Position numbers and translations under genes: made by a program. Below are positions 16,901-26,319 of a stretch of DNA of 64,000 bases, piece by piece (position 1 is the stretch's first letter; each line of letters opens with the position of its first letter). The stretch comes from Neisseria lisongii (GTDB lineage: Bacteria; Pseudomonadota; Gammaproteobacteria; Burkholderiales; Neisseriaceae), in assembly GCF_028463985.1 (NCBI RefSeq), contig NZ_CP116766.1, positions 620,001-684,000 of the forward strand, written 5' to 3'. Under the pieces are notes generated by a model. The model did not search any database and was not told the origin of the DNA. It saw only the letters and a program-made list of their open reading frames with translations.

Positions 16901-19900
16901 GGGTTGGGTAGTTTCATCAGATAAGAAAACTGGCGAAGAAGGCAAAGAATTTAGCAACCAAGTGAAAAATGCTGGCGAAGTGAAATTCGTTGGTAAAAAT
17001 GATGCCAAAGTCAGTGCGAATGTTACTGATAAAGGCGTAAATGTAGTCACTATTGATGTGGTTGTACCAAAACCAGCTCAATCACCAATCGCTTACACCG
17101 ATGCCGAAGGCAATAAATTGGTGCAAGAAGGCGATAAATTCTACAAAGTTGATCCAAATACTGGTGAAAAAACTGAAACAGAAGTGCCAAAAGAAGACGT
17201 TATCGCATCGTTAAACAGCGCTGGTGATAAAACAAATGCACCAACCACATTGGCAAATGTGAAGTCTAACTTGCCAGAAACTCGCAATACCGTAGATGGC
17301 GATAAAACTGTAACCAAATCACAAACAGCACCTGACAATGTAGCGAATATCACCAACAACGCTGCAACGGTGGGCGACGTGTTGAATGCTGGTTGGAACT
17401 TAAAAGGCAACGGCACAGATGTTGATTTCGTTAAACCTTATGACACCGTAGATTTTGTAAACGGTAAAAACACCACTGTAACCGTTTCTACCGATGACAA
17501 CAAAGTCAGCAAGGTTAAAGTTGATGTAAACGATCAATTAACCTTAGGTAAGCCGTCTGAAACTAAAGATGGTAAAACTGTTGAGGGTACTGATGGTAAA
17601 TTAACCATTCAAGGTAAAGACGGTAAAGACGGCGTAACCCTTGCTGCGAAAGACGGCGAAGGCACAATCGGCTTGAACGGTAAAGATGGCGCAAGCGCAG
17701 ATTTCAAAGTGATCAAAGGTAAAGATGGCGTTGATGGTAAACCTGCTAACGGCGAAGCGGACAAGAAAGATCGTTTAGCCTATACACCGAAGAACCCAGA
17801 TGGCACACCAGTGACAGACGATAAGGGTAATCCAGTTGTTGAAGAAGTCGCTACCTTAAATGATGGTCTTGCATTCACTGGTAACAACGAAAGCACCACG
17901 AACAAACACAAGTTAAATACTTTAGTGAAAGTTCAAGGTCAAGGTTTAACTGAAGACGAAGCTAAATCATTCACAGGTACTGATGGCAATATCAATGTAA
18001 CTGCCGATGGCACAGATAAACTAACCATTGCCTTATCTAAAGACTTAAAAGACATCAATAGCGTTGAGTTAGTGGCGTATAAAGATGGTCCTGCAGGTCC
18101 AAATGGTGAGAAAGGCAAACCAGTTGTTGATAATTCAAAACCGAAAACCACGATAAACAACGATGGTATTGAAATTACCCCAGTGGCTGAAGATAGTAGC
18201 GAATTGCCTAACCAATCAGTTTCTTTAACCAAAGACGGCTTAAACAACGGCGATAACAATATCACCAATGTGAAAGGCAACTTAGCGCCGACTTATAACA
18301 ACGGTGATAAGACAGAAGTTAATGGCAAACCGAGTGAAACGGAAGTAGCCGCTGCACCAACCAAATCAGCAGAAGCACCAGATGCAACGAATGTATCGAA
18401 AATCTACAACAACGCTGCAACTGTGGGCGATGTGTTGAATGCAGGCTGGAACTTGAAAGAAAACGGTGCTGAAAAAGACTTCGTGAAACCATACGACACC
18501 GTGAACTTTGTAAACGGCGTGGGTACTGTGGCGAGCGTGGTAACCGATGCGGCGGGTAAAGTATCAGATGTAACCTTTAACATTGATAAAGCCGAAGTTG
18601 CAACAACAGACGGCAAAATCGCAGAGCCAGTTGATCCAGCTAAGGTAAAAGAATTAGAAGCTGCTGTAACAGCTGCGGAAGAAGCTAAAAATGCGTTAGC
18701 TCCAGATGCATCTGATGAAGATAAAAAAGCAGCAGATGATAAATTAGCTGATGCGAAAAAAGTATTAAAAGACGAGCAATCAAAAGCAGACCAAGTGGTT
18801 ACTGCTGATCAACTTGCTAAAGCGGTGAACAACACAGGTTGGTACACCAATGCTAATGGTGGTAACTTAGGTGCTGCAAAATCTGATAAAGATGTTTTAG
18901 TGAAACCAGGCGACAAAGTCTTCTTTGAAGCGGGCAAAAACTTAACCTTAACCCCAACATTTGACACCACTAACGGTACAACTATCTACAACTACGCTTT
19001 AGCGGATACGATCAGCTTTGGTCAGCCAGTGGATAGCCAAGGTAATCCATTAACTAAAGTGGGCGATAAATACTATCCAGCAAATAAAGTTGAAAATGGT
19101 CAGCCTGTTGAGGGTGCAACCCCTGTTGAGCCAGCTAAGACCGAAGTAACCTTAGGTAAAGATGGTTTAGACAACGGTGGTAATACCATTACTAACGTAG
19201 GTAGCGATTTACCGACTTACAATGATAAAAACAAACCAACTAATGGCTTAGTTAATCTCAATCCGAAAGATGAAAATAACCAACCATTAGTAAGCGACAG
19301 CAATGCCGCAACCGTTGGCGACCTGCGTAAAATGGGTTGGATCGTTTCATCAGATAAAACCACTGGCGATTTAGGCACAGCGTACAACGACAAAGTACAA
19401 AATGCGAACGAAGTGAAATTCGTTGGCACAAATCTTGCGACTGTAAGTGGTAAAACAGACGACAAAGGTGTACGCACTATCACTGTTGATGTAGATGCAC
19501 AAAAAACAGCTGAAGCGGCGCAATTGCCTGTAGTTTATACCGATGCCAAAAACAACAAATTGGTGAAAGAAGGTAACAAGTTCTACCGTGTCAATGAAAA
19601 CGGCGACAAGATCGATGCTGAAGGCAACAAGATCGACTTAACTAACGTGCCAGCAGATAAACAAGCTGAAGAGTTAGCGAAAGCCGAAGTGCCAAAAACT
19701 GATGTAATTGCCTCATTGAACAATGGTGACAATGAAACAACCAAAACACCAACTTCATTGGCGAATGTAAAAGGTAACTTAAATTCGACTTACAATGCGG
19801 GTGATACCACCATCAATAATGATACTCAGCCAAACACTGAGAATAAAACAGAGGCAGCACCAACAACCTCACAAACCGCACCAGATGCGAAAAAACTTGC

Positions 19901-22900
19901 TGAGATCTACAACAACGCTGCAACGGTGGGTGATGTGTTGAATGCAGGCTGGAACTTAAAAGAGAACAACACTGCAAAAGACTTCGTGAAACCGTATGAC
20001 ACTGTAGGCTTTGTAGACGGCGTGGGTACGCTTGCGAACGTAACCGTAAGCGAAGATGGTAAAGTATCGAATGTGACCTTTAACATCGATAAAGCTAAAG
20101 TTGAAACAGCTGAAGGCAAAATTACAGAGCCAGCTTCTGCGGATAAACTAGCCAACTTAAATGAAGCAGTGAAAGATGCAGAAAAAGCTAAACAAGAATT
20201 AGCTGCTAACCCAGATGCCACTGAAGAAATGAAACAAGCGGCAGATGAAAACTTAGCCAAGGCACAAAAAGCTTTGAGCGATGCGAAAAAAGCAGGCGAT
20301 CAAGTGGTTACTGCACAAGAGCTTGCTAATGCAGTGAATAACACGGGTTGGAAAACTAACGCAGTTGGTGCTAATAAACGTAGCGAAGATGTATTGGTTA
20401 AACCAGGCGACAAAGTTGAATTTGCGGCAGATGGTAACTTAAATGTTGGCATCAAGTCAGACAACGGCACCACCACTTATACCTATGGCTTGAACGATCA
20501 AGTAACCTTAGGTAAAGAAGGTCCTGATGGCGAACCAGGTACTGACGGTAAATTAACCGTGAAAGACGCTAACGGCAAAGACGGTGTAACCGTTACTGCC
20601 AAAGACGGCGAAGGTTCAATCGGCTTGAACGGTAAAGACGGTGCGAATGCGAATATTACTGTGGCGAAAGCGGAAGGTGATATCACTGATCCGACTAATG
20701 CAAAAGCGAAAGATCGTATTCAATATACCTCTACCGTTACTACACCAGTGGTAGATAAAGACGGTAAACCAGTGCTTGATGAAAACGGTCAGCCGAAAAC
20801 AGAAACTAAGACTGTAACCGAAAGCGTTGCAACCTTAAATGACGGTTTACGTTTCACCGGTAACAACTCTGATACCGAGAACAAACATAAACTCAATACC
20901 TTAGTGACTATTAAAGGTGAAGGCGTTGATAAAGAGAAGTCTAAAGACTTTAAATCAGCAACTGGTAACATCAATGTTAAAGCAGATGGTGACTCAACAT
21001 TAGAAATCCAATTAGCGAAAGATGTGAACTTGGGTAAAGATGGCAGTGTGACTACTGGCAAAACTAAAGTTGATGATAAGGGCGTAACCATTACCCCTGT
21101 TGATGAGCAAGGTAACCCTGTAACTGATCCGAACAAGGTTGTATCTTTGACTGATAAGGGCTTGAACAATGGCGGTAACAAAATTACCAATGTTGCAGCA
21201 GGTGAAGCACCAACTGATGGTGTGAATGTCAGCCAGTTGAACAATGTGAAAGACAGTTTCCCATTTGAAACGGTTGATAACCCGAATGCAGTGAAAGTAG
21301 GCGATCAATATTATGCTAAGAATGATATTGACCCGGCTACAGGTAAACCAAAAGAGGGGGCTAAACCAGTTAATGGTACGGTGATTACAGCCAAAGGTAA
21401 CACACCGCAAACCATCAACAATGTAGCATCTAACTTGCCAGAAACCCGCAACACTGCAAATGGTGAAGCCAACCCTGTTACTACATCACAAGCAGCACCT
21501 GCAAACGTAGGCGACATTGCCAACAATGCAGCGACTGTGTCTGATGTGTTAAATGCAGGCTTTAACCTGAAAGGTAACGGAGAAGCAGTTGACTTTGTTA
21601 AACCTTACGACACCTTAGACTTTGTAAACGGTAAAAACACTACGGTAACTGTTTCTACCGATGATAATAAAGTCAGCACAATTAAAGTTGATGTAAACAA
21701 TGACTTGACATTGGGTACTGCAGGTGAAGACGGCAAACCAGGTGAAGACGGCAAACTGACCATCAAAGACGCTGCTGGTAAAGAAGGTGTAACCATCGGT
21801 ATGAAAGATGGAGCAGGTGCAATCGGTTTGAACGGCAAAGACGGCGTTAATGCAGATATTAGCGTTGAAAAAGGTCCGAACAACGTAGAAGGCACAGAGC
21901 CAACCCGCATTACCTACACTGATGCTGATGGTAACAAAGAAAGCGTTGCTACTCTGAACGATGGTCTGAAATTTGCCGGTGATAACGGTGAAACCGTAAT
22001 CAACAAAAAACTCAATGAAAAACTTGAGATTGTTGGTGGAGCAGATAAAGCGAAATTGTCTGACAACAACATCGGTGTGAACGCTGAAAACGGTAAGTTG
22101 GAAGTTAAACTGGCGAAAGAGCTGCAAGACTTGACCAGCGCTGAATTCAAAAATGAAGCAGGCGATGTGACTAAAGTTGGTGGTAATGGCGTTACCATTA
22201 CTCCGGCTGAAGAAGGCAAAGCTCCGGTAACCTTGAGCAACAACGGCTTAAACAACGGCGGTAACAAAGTAACCGGTGTGGCCGACGGCGATATTTCACC
22301 TAATAGCACAGACGCAGTAAATGGTGGTCAAATTTATGCCTTAACTGGTGGTGCTGCACTTACTGCGGGTGATTATAAGGCGGTGAACCCTCAAACTGGG
22401 GAGGAAACAGTCTATGAAAACGTTGTGCTTGGTGAAGATGGTCAACCGATCTTGAAGACCTATAACGTTGAAGGTCAAACTGAATACATCACTCACTCTG
22501 TATTAACTGCAATACGTAATATGAATGAGCAAGGTATTAAGTTCTTCCATACCAACGATAGCCAAGTAAGACCAATACCTCAAACGCAAAATAGCATTGA
22601 CTCGAGTGCATCAGGTGCTTATGCAACCGCAATTGGTGCAAAAGCGAAAGCATCTGGTAATGAGTCTGTTGCAATTGGTTACGGTTCAGAAGCAACGGGT
22701 AAACAATCCATTGCGATTGGTACGGGTAACAAAGTAACTGGCAACCATTCCGGCGCAATCGGTGACCCGAATACTGTATCTGGTCAAGCAAGCTATGCTT
22801 TGGGTAACAACAACAACGTTGCAACCGACAATACCTTTGTTGTAGGTAACGATGTGACTGTAACCGAAGCCAACTCTGTGGCGTTAGGTAACAAATCTGC

Positions 22901-23474
22901 AATTACCGGTGGTAATGCAGTAGGTACCAAAAACAAAACAGCTACCGGTGCTGAAGGCGTAACGACTACTGCCGGTACAACCGGTACAGTTGAAACTGCA
23001 ACCGTGGGTAACTTGAACTATGGTGGCTTTGCCGGTGCAACCGCTTCTGGTGCAGTCTCTGTTGGTGCGGCTGATGCTGAGCGTCGTATCCAAAACGTAG
23101 CTGCAGGTGAAATTTCTGCAACTAGCACCGATGCGATCAACGGTAGCCAGCTGTATAGCGTAGCAAGCAACGTTAACAATAAACTGGGTGACATCAACAA
23201 TAGACTTGGTGATGTGAATAACCGAGTGAATGACCTCGATAAACGAGTTCGCGGTATCGGTGCTAATGCTGCTGCAACAGCTTCACTTCCACAAGTGATT
23301 CTGCCGGGTAAATCCATGATGGCTGCTGCTGTCGGCGGCTATGGTGGTGCATCTGCCTTGGCAGTAGGTTACTCACGAGCCAGCGATAACGGTAAATTGA
23401 TCTTGAAGATTCAAGGTACCGCCAATACCGAGGGCAACCTCTCCGGTGGTGTAGGTATGGGTTACCAATGGTAA
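13956..23474 (+). CDS. Giant trimeric autotransporter adhesin (Hia/Hsf/NhhA-like, type Vc)
   Basis: Surface adhesin of 3,172 residues, far longer than NhhA or Hia. It starts with an extended signal peptide region (MNKVFKVIWNHVTQTWVAAS) cleaved near IASAA (about 54). Residues about 65-330 are YadA-like head repeats rich in AIG. The stalk alternates neck, Trp-ring-like and Gly/Asp/Lys-rich modules: NNAATVGDVLNAGWNLK occurs three times plus a FNLKG variant, VGDLR(N/K)MGW twice, AVNNTGW twice, GLNGKDGA-type segments three times. Two Ala/Lys/Glu-rich coiled-coil inserts are seen. Head repeats return near 2880-2990, then a coiled coil and the roughly 60-residue YadA anchor ending GGVGMGYQW. Middle codon use (TTA Leu) differs from neighbouring genes. 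Confidence 0.93.
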   Translation: MNKVFKVIWNHVTQTWVAASELSKAHGKTKSSAAQKAAAVAVSALAATSGIASAAVGDPVLQGTTDGARTLAVGTNSKATGADTTAVGYGAIAGTNTSTVSATAIGSAASASAKHALAIGGKTKASGDGAIAIGFGSEATGTEAVAIGGSNWSAGVASRAQGDQSIAIGPNTKAVGHSSVVIGNDDLVSALRSNLSANSNILIGDYEIKAGKDKEGNAVTLATALEKLTGIVSSGNPEIAGGNPTGLMVYRGSEVSHGSVAVGVQSIAKGELATAIGTSSNASAVGSVALGVAAETDIGNSVAIGAGSTTKEAHGEKEISRTIFGKTYNFAGGSNTDAGDVVSFGTANYERQLKNVAAGKIASDSTDGINGSQLYAVLNSIQKIKYLSVNSTVGDAAEEDDGSNINNNGAKGTNSIAIGPNTTTGEKAENAVVMGFNSTTTAANATVLGANANASVAGGIALGNSSVASVDKGVTGAKPFDEGRTNKYENLTNNTDNALNSTLAAVSLGGGDAKNTRQITGLAAGTNDTDAVNVAQLKSVNLKIAGNNGKGDVLLTNQTLTVDGNASYITSTASGNKVTFDLTEETKKKLEKDVVVAAGKNVTVDKAAPADSNTTTYTVNAWDTTVSTSDALKLTNTTTDADKTRAYNIDLSDATKAQLKKEETVVAKSGETNITINNTTKNSTGGTEFEVSLNKDINLTENGSLTVGPVKVNKNGIDAGNQKITNLGDPTADGDAVNLKTLKAKELHIKQGEYAITDGKVELSYVDGNDTAVADKKVTITGFNAEKVVAKTDADNIASVATKSNKAAGEIGETYEVSVSKNAVKDAAREAVIVKSGKNTTVTPTKDETNHTATYVVDTDFTPIIDSNPFEYVNKEGKPVVKATDGNYYPADQLDANGAPIENAIGKTEPKDLVVHAKGDEAKPITNVASNLTTYPDPTKAPGATPETPADPKAGLLNLTKPTDPNDTSDNNVATVGDLRNMGWVVSSDKKTGEEGKEFSNQVKNAGEVKFVGKNDAKVSANVTDKGVNVVTIDVVVPKPAQSPIAYTDAEGNKLVQEGDKFYKVDPNTGEKTETEVPKEDVIASLNSAGDKTNAPTTLANVKSNLPETRNTVDGDKTVTKSQTAPDNVANITNNAATVGDVLNAGWNLKGNGTDVDFVKPYDTVDFVNGKNTTVTVSTDDNKVSKVKVDVNDQLTLGKPSETKDGKTVEGTDGKLTIQGKDGKDGVTLAAKDGEGTIGLNGKDGASADFKVIKGKDGVDGKPANGEADKKDRLAYTPKNPDGTPVTDDKGNPVVEEVATLNDGLAFTGNNESTTNKHKLNTLVKVQGQGLTEDEAKSFTGTDGNINVTADGTDKLTIALSKDLKDINSVELVAYKDGPAGPNGEKGKPVVDNSKPKTTINNDGIEITPVAEDSSELPNQSVSLTKDGLNNGDNNITNVKGNLAPTYNNGDKTEVNGKPSETEVAAAPTKSAEAPDATNVSKIYNNAATVGDVLNAGWNLKENGAEKDFVKPYDTVNFVNGVGTVASVVTDAAGKVSDVTFNIDKAEVATTDGKIAEPVDPAKVKELEAAVTAAEEAKNALAPDASDEDKKAADDKLADAKKVLKDEQSKADQVVTADQLAKAVNNTGWYTNANGGNLGAAKSDKDVLVKPGDKVFFEAGKNLTLTPTFDTTNGTTIYNYALADTISFGQPVDSQGNPLTKVGDKYYPANKVENGQPVEGATPVEPAKTEVTLGKDGLDNGGNTITNVGSDLPTYNDKNKPTNGLVNLNPKDENNQPLVSDSNAATVGDLRKMGWIVSSDKTTGDLGTAYNDKVQNANEVKFVGTNLATVSGKTDDKGVRTITVDVDAQKTAEAAQLPVVYTDAKNNKLVKEGNKFYRVNENGDKIDAEGNKIDLTNVPADKQAEELAKAEVPKTDVIASLNNGDNETTKTPTSLANVKGNLNSTYNAGDTTINNDTQPNTENKTEAAPTTSQTAPDAKKLAEIYNNAATVGDVLNAGWNLKENNTAKDFVKPYDTVGFVDGVGTLANVTVSEDGKVSNVTFNIDKAKVETAEGKITEPASADKLANLNEAVKDAEKAKQELAANPDATEEMKQAADENLAKAQKALSDAKKAGDQVVTAQELANAVNNTGWKTNAVGANKRSEDVLVKPGDKVEFAADGNLNVGIKSDNGTTTYTYGLNDQVTLGKEGPDGEPGTDGKLTVKDANGKDGVTVTAKDGEGSIGLNGKDGANANITVAKAEGDITDPTNAKAKDRIQYTSTVTTPVVDKDGKPVLDENGQPKTETKTVTESVATLNDGLRFTGNNSDTENKHKLNTLVTIKGEGVDKEKSKDFKSATGNINVKADGDSTLEIQLAKDVNLGKDGSVTTGKTKVDDKGVTITPVDEQGNPVTDPNKVVSLTDKGLNNGGNKITNVAAGEAPTDGVNVSQLNNVKDSFPFETVDNPNAVKVGDQYYAKNDIDPATGKPKEGAKPVNGTVITAKGNTPQTINNVASNLPETRNTANGEANPVTTSQAAPANVGDIANNAATVSDVLNAGFNLKGNGEAVDFVKPYDTLDFVNGKNTTVTVSTDDNKVSTIKVDVNNDLTLGTAGEDGKPGEDGKLTIKDAAGKEGVTIGMKDGAGAIGLNGKDGVNADISVEKGPNNVEGTEPTRITYTDADGNKESVATLNDGLKFAGDNGETVINKKLNEKLEIVGGADKAKLSDNNIGVNAENGKLEVKLAKELQDLTSAEFKNEAGDVTKVGGNGVTITPAEEGKAPVTLSNNGLNNGGNKVTGVADGDISPNSTDAVNGGQIYALTGGAALTAGDYKAVNPQTGEETVYENVVLGEDGQPILKTYNVEGQTEYITHSVLTAIRNMNEQGIKFFHTNDSQVRPIPQTQNSIDSSASGAYATAIGAKAKASGNESVAIGYGSEATGKQSIAIGTGNKVTGNHSGAIGDPNTVSGQASYALGNNNNVATDNTFVVGNDVTVTEANSVALGNKSAITGGNAVGTKNKTATGAEGVTTTAGTTGTVETATVGNLNYGGFAGATASGAVSVGAADAERRIQNVAAGEISATSTDAINGSQLYSVASNVNNKLGDINNRLGDVNNRVNDLDKRVRGIGANAAATASLPQVILPGKSMMAAAVGGYGGASALAVGYSRASDNGKLILKIQGTANTEGNLSGGVGMGYQW

Positions 23475-23503
23475 TCGTATCGACTTGAGCATCAAGTAAG
23501 TAA

Positions 23504-23533
23504 AAGGTCCGGCCTGATGGTCGGGCCTTTTTT
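23504..23533 (+). terminator. Rho-independent terminator of the adhesin gene
   Basis: AAGGTCCGGCC, a 4-base loop, GGTCGGGCCTT and a T run, 30 bases after the stop codon. Confidence 0.85.
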
Positions 23534-23557
23534 GTGATTTATCATGAATTTTCGGAC

Positions 23558-23752
23558 TACAGTGAATACATCTAATAATCTATACAATTTTCAAATACAC
23601 TCGTCATTCCGACGAAAGTCGGGATCCATCTATCAGATTCAGAACTGTAAAGAAAAACAGTTACCTAAGCCGCTAAAATGGATTCTGACTTTCGCCGGAA
23701 TAATGGGCGTGTTGGGTTTGGAATGTACTAGAAATTTGGTTAATTCACTATA
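23558..23752. repeat. Degenerate TA-ended element with dRS3-like half palindromes
   Basis: Ends resemble TATAGTGAAT (here TACAGTGAAT at 23558) and GGTTAATTCACTATA. Inside are GTCATTCCGACGAAAGTCGG and a later partner GACTTTCGCCGGAATAATG, reminiscent of Neisseria dRS3 repeats. Confidence 0.55.
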
Positions 23753-23840
23753 TGAGTAATACGGCTAGGCGAGCCAACGCCGTCATACTTTTAAAGTGAA
23801 TTTAGGACTAATGGACATTTGGGATGATTTTCAGACGGCC

Positions 23841-24208
23841 TTACTTTCTATTTCCAAGTGCAACATCAGTTAACAAAGATTGGAAGATATTCAAGAATAA
23901 AACACTTGGCGTTTCACAGCCAAGTGTTTTTCTTGGCCGGTGGTTCAGTTCATCCTGAACCTGCTGATTTTCCTGAAATCCGTCTGTTTCGGGAAGTATT
24001 GGCGTATCAATCCATTGGTATTTTCATTCGTTCCCTTTTTCCAAGAGCGGTACGGGCGGCAGAAATAGGTTTCCGCTTTCAATCCATCAGCGATTTTGAT
24101 GGTGCTTTTGTGGCGGCCGGGCGTTTGTGCGATTTGTGTGATGGTTTGCCGGCGGTAATGATGCTGAATGTGGTATCGTTCGTCTTGGGTCAGTTGTGTG
24201 CAGCTCAT
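23841..24208 (-). pseudogene. IS30-family (IS1655-like) transposase remnant
   Basis: The N-terminal helix-turn-helix (MSCTQLTQDERYHIQHHYRR) is intact but jumps after HKSTI directly to the end of the catalytic domain (ETYFCRPYRSWKKGTNENTNGL). The central region with the first two catalytic Asp residues is deleted. A frameshift after DFRKIS moves the conserved tail (VQDELNHRPRKTLGCETPS) to another frame that ends at 23841. It is therefore inactive. A perfect 8-bp hairpin (CAGTATGC/GCATACTG) lies just upstream at 24228-24257. A DUS lies near 23829. Confidence 0.85.
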
Positions 24209-24304
24209 TGCAATCTTTCTTGTCAGGAAAGGCAGTATGCTACCGCATACTGACCTTTTCTGTTTTGCAATGTTGCGCTTGGTAGGCGAATCCGCTAATT
24301 TATA

Positions 24305-24422
24305 TATAGTGAATCAACCGAGTTTCCAGCACATTCCCAGCCAAACACGCCCGTCATTCCGACTTTCGTCGGAATGACGGGCGTATTTGCAAATCGCACG
24401 GTTTATTAAGTGGATTTACTAT
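24305..24422. repeat. TA-ended miniature element with 16-bp hairpin
   Basis: Runs from TATAGTGAATCAACCGAG to GGTTTATTAAGTGGATTTACTAT. The right end matches the inverted end of the IS630 remnant at 46978. A perfect 16-bp stem (24348-24363 with 24368-24383, loop TTTC) sits in the middle and may serve as a terminator after thiC. Confidence 0.7.
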
Positions 24423-24440
24423 CTCTGAACTTTTCCCTTT

Positions 24441-26312
24441 TCAGCGGTAAATCTCCGCTCCGTTTTTCACAAATTCAACGGCTTTTTCCGCCATGCCTTG
24501 TGCGGCGGCATAGTCCCGCACTTCCTGCGTGATTTTCATCGAGCAGAATTTCGGACCGCACATTGAGCAGAAATGGGCAGTTTTAGCGCCCTCGGCAGGC
24601 AGGGTTGCGTCGTGGAAACTTTCGGCACGTTCGGGATCAAGGCTTAGGCGGAACTGGTCGCGCCAGCGGAACTCGAAGCGGGCTTTGGATAAAGCGTTGT
24701 CCCTAAGCTGAGCACCCGGCCAGCCTTTGGCAAGATCGGCGGCGTGGGCGGCGAGTTTGTAGGTGATAATGCCGGTGCGCACGTCTTCTTTGTCGGGCAG
24801 GCCCAAATGTTCTTTTGGGGTAACGTAGCAGAGCATGGCCGTGCCGTACCAGCCGATATTGGCAGCGCCGATGCCGGAAGTGATGTGGTCGTAACCCGGA
24901 GCGATGTCGGTTACCAACGGGCCGAGCGTGTAAAACGGGGCTTCAAAGCAGTGGGACAATTCTTCGTCCATATTGGCACGAATCCGTTGCAGCGGCACAT
25001 GGCCGGGGCCTTCGATCATTACCTGCACATCGTGCCGCCATGCTTTGGCGGTGAGTTCGCCCAAAGTGCGCAACTCGCTGAACTGGGCTTCATCGTTGGC
25101 ATCGGCAATGCAGCCCGGCCGCAGGCCGTCGCCCAAGCTGAAGGATACATCGTATGCCTTCATGATTTCGCAGATTTCGTCAAAATGCGTGTAAAGGAAA
25201 TTTTCCTGATGATGCGCCAGACACCATTTCGCCATAATCGAACCACCCCGGGAAACAATGCCGGTGAGCCGGTTGGCGGTCAGCGGCACATAACGCAGCA
25301 ACACGCCCGCATGAATGGTGAAATAATCCACACCCTGTTCCGCCTGCTCGATTAATGTATCCCGAAACAGTTCCCACGTTAAATCCTCGGCAATGCCGCC
25401 GGTTTTTTCCAGCGCCTGATAAATCGGCACCGTACCGATCGGCACAGGCGCATTGCGGATAATCCATTCACGGGTTTCGTGAATATGTTTGCCGGTGGAC
25501 AAATCCATCACCGTATCCGTTCCCCAGCGCAGCGACCACACCATTTTCTCCACTTCCTCCGTCAGGCTCGAAGTAACGGCGGAATTACCGAGATTACCGT
25601 TGATTTTCACACGGAAATTGCGGCCGATAATCATCGGTTCCAGTTCGGGGTGATTGATATTCGCAGGAATAATCGCCCGACCGGCGGCAATTTCCTGACG
25701 CACAAATTCAGGCGTAATCTGATCGGGGTGGGTCGGCAGACGAGCGCCGAAACTTTGCCCCTCATGTTGACGCAACAATTTACGATAACGCTCGTCCCGA
25801 CATAGTTCGTCCAACTTCATCCGCTCCCGCAGCGCAACAAACTCCATTTCCGGCGTAATGATGCCTTGGCGGGCATAGTGCATCTGAGTAACATTTTTCC
25901 CCGCTTTGGCACGGCGGGGCTGCGTAATATGCTTAAACCGCAAATGCGCCGTTTTCGGATCGGCGGCACGCTCCCTACCGTAGCGGCTGCTCAATTCCGG
26001 CAAAATATCCGTATCCCCACGCTCATCCAACCACGCTTGGCGCAGCGGCGGCAAACCCTGTTTCAAATCAATGGCGGCAGACGGATCACCATATGCCCCG
26101 CCGGTATCGTACACCGGAATCGGCGGATTTTCCTCACGCCCTCTATCCGTCAACGTATCGTCCTGATAAATCTGACGCAGCGGCACCCGAAGATCCGGGC
26201 GGCTACCCTGTAAATAAATACGCTCCGAATTCGGATAAGCAAAGCGGATATTAATGTCCCGGCTCAAATCGGCAAGCTGCTCCGACTCATGGCGGATTTC
26301 TTGAATCGTCAT
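24441..26312 (-). CDS. thiC: Phosphomethylpyrimidine synthase
   Basis: Radical-SAM enzyme that converts aminoimidazole ribotide to the pyrimidine precursor of thiamine. The 623-residue protein shows PNSERIYLQGSRPDLRVPLR near the start, RAGKNVTQMHYARQGIITPE, NLGNSAVTSSLTEEVEKM, MIEGPGHVPLQRI, and the C-terminal iron-sulphur motif CSMCGPKFCSM (CX2CX4C). The ATG at 26312 has AGGAG about eight bases upstream, inside the 3' arm of a hairpin. Expression is evidently thiamine-controlled through the TPP riboswitch in its leader. No other thi gene is adjacent. Confidence 0.96.
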   Translation of the reverse strand: MTIQEIRHESEQLADLSRDINIRFAYPNSERIYLQGSRPDLRVPLRQIYQDDTLTDRGREENPPIPVYDTGGAYGDPSAAIDLKQGLPPLRQAWLDERGDTDILPELSSRYGRERAADPKTAHLRFKHITQPRRAKAGKNVTQMHYARQGIITPEMEFVALRERMKLDELCRDERYRKLLRQHEGQSFGARLPTHPDQITPEFVRQEIAAGRAIIPANINHPELEPMIIGRNFRVKINGNLGNSAVTSSLTEEVEKMVWSLRWGTDTVMDLSTGKHIHETREWIIRNAPVPIGTVPIYQALEKTGGIAEDLTWELFRDTLIEQAEQGVDYFTIHAGVLLRYVPLTANRLTGIVSRGGSIMAKWCLAHHQENFLYTHFDEICEIMKAYDVSFSLGDGLRPGCIADANDEAQFSELRTLGELTAKAWRHDVQVMIEGPGHVPLQRIRANMDEELSHCFEAPFYTLGPLVTDIAPGYDHITSGIGAANIGWYGTAMLCYVTPKEHLGLPDKEDVRTGIITYKLAAHAADLAKGWPGAQLRDNALSKARFEFRWRDQFRLSLDPERAESFHDATLPAEGAKTAHFCSMCGPKFCSMKITQEVRDYAAAQGMAEKAVEFVKNGAEIYR

Positions 26313-26319
26313 AAAAAAT

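Noticed and set aside
13956..23474. Haemophilus uptake signal (AAGTGCGGT) as proof of a Pasteurellaceae origin of the adhesin stalk
   Set aside because: No perfect copy was noticed on either strand, so origin rests only on module similarity and codon use.
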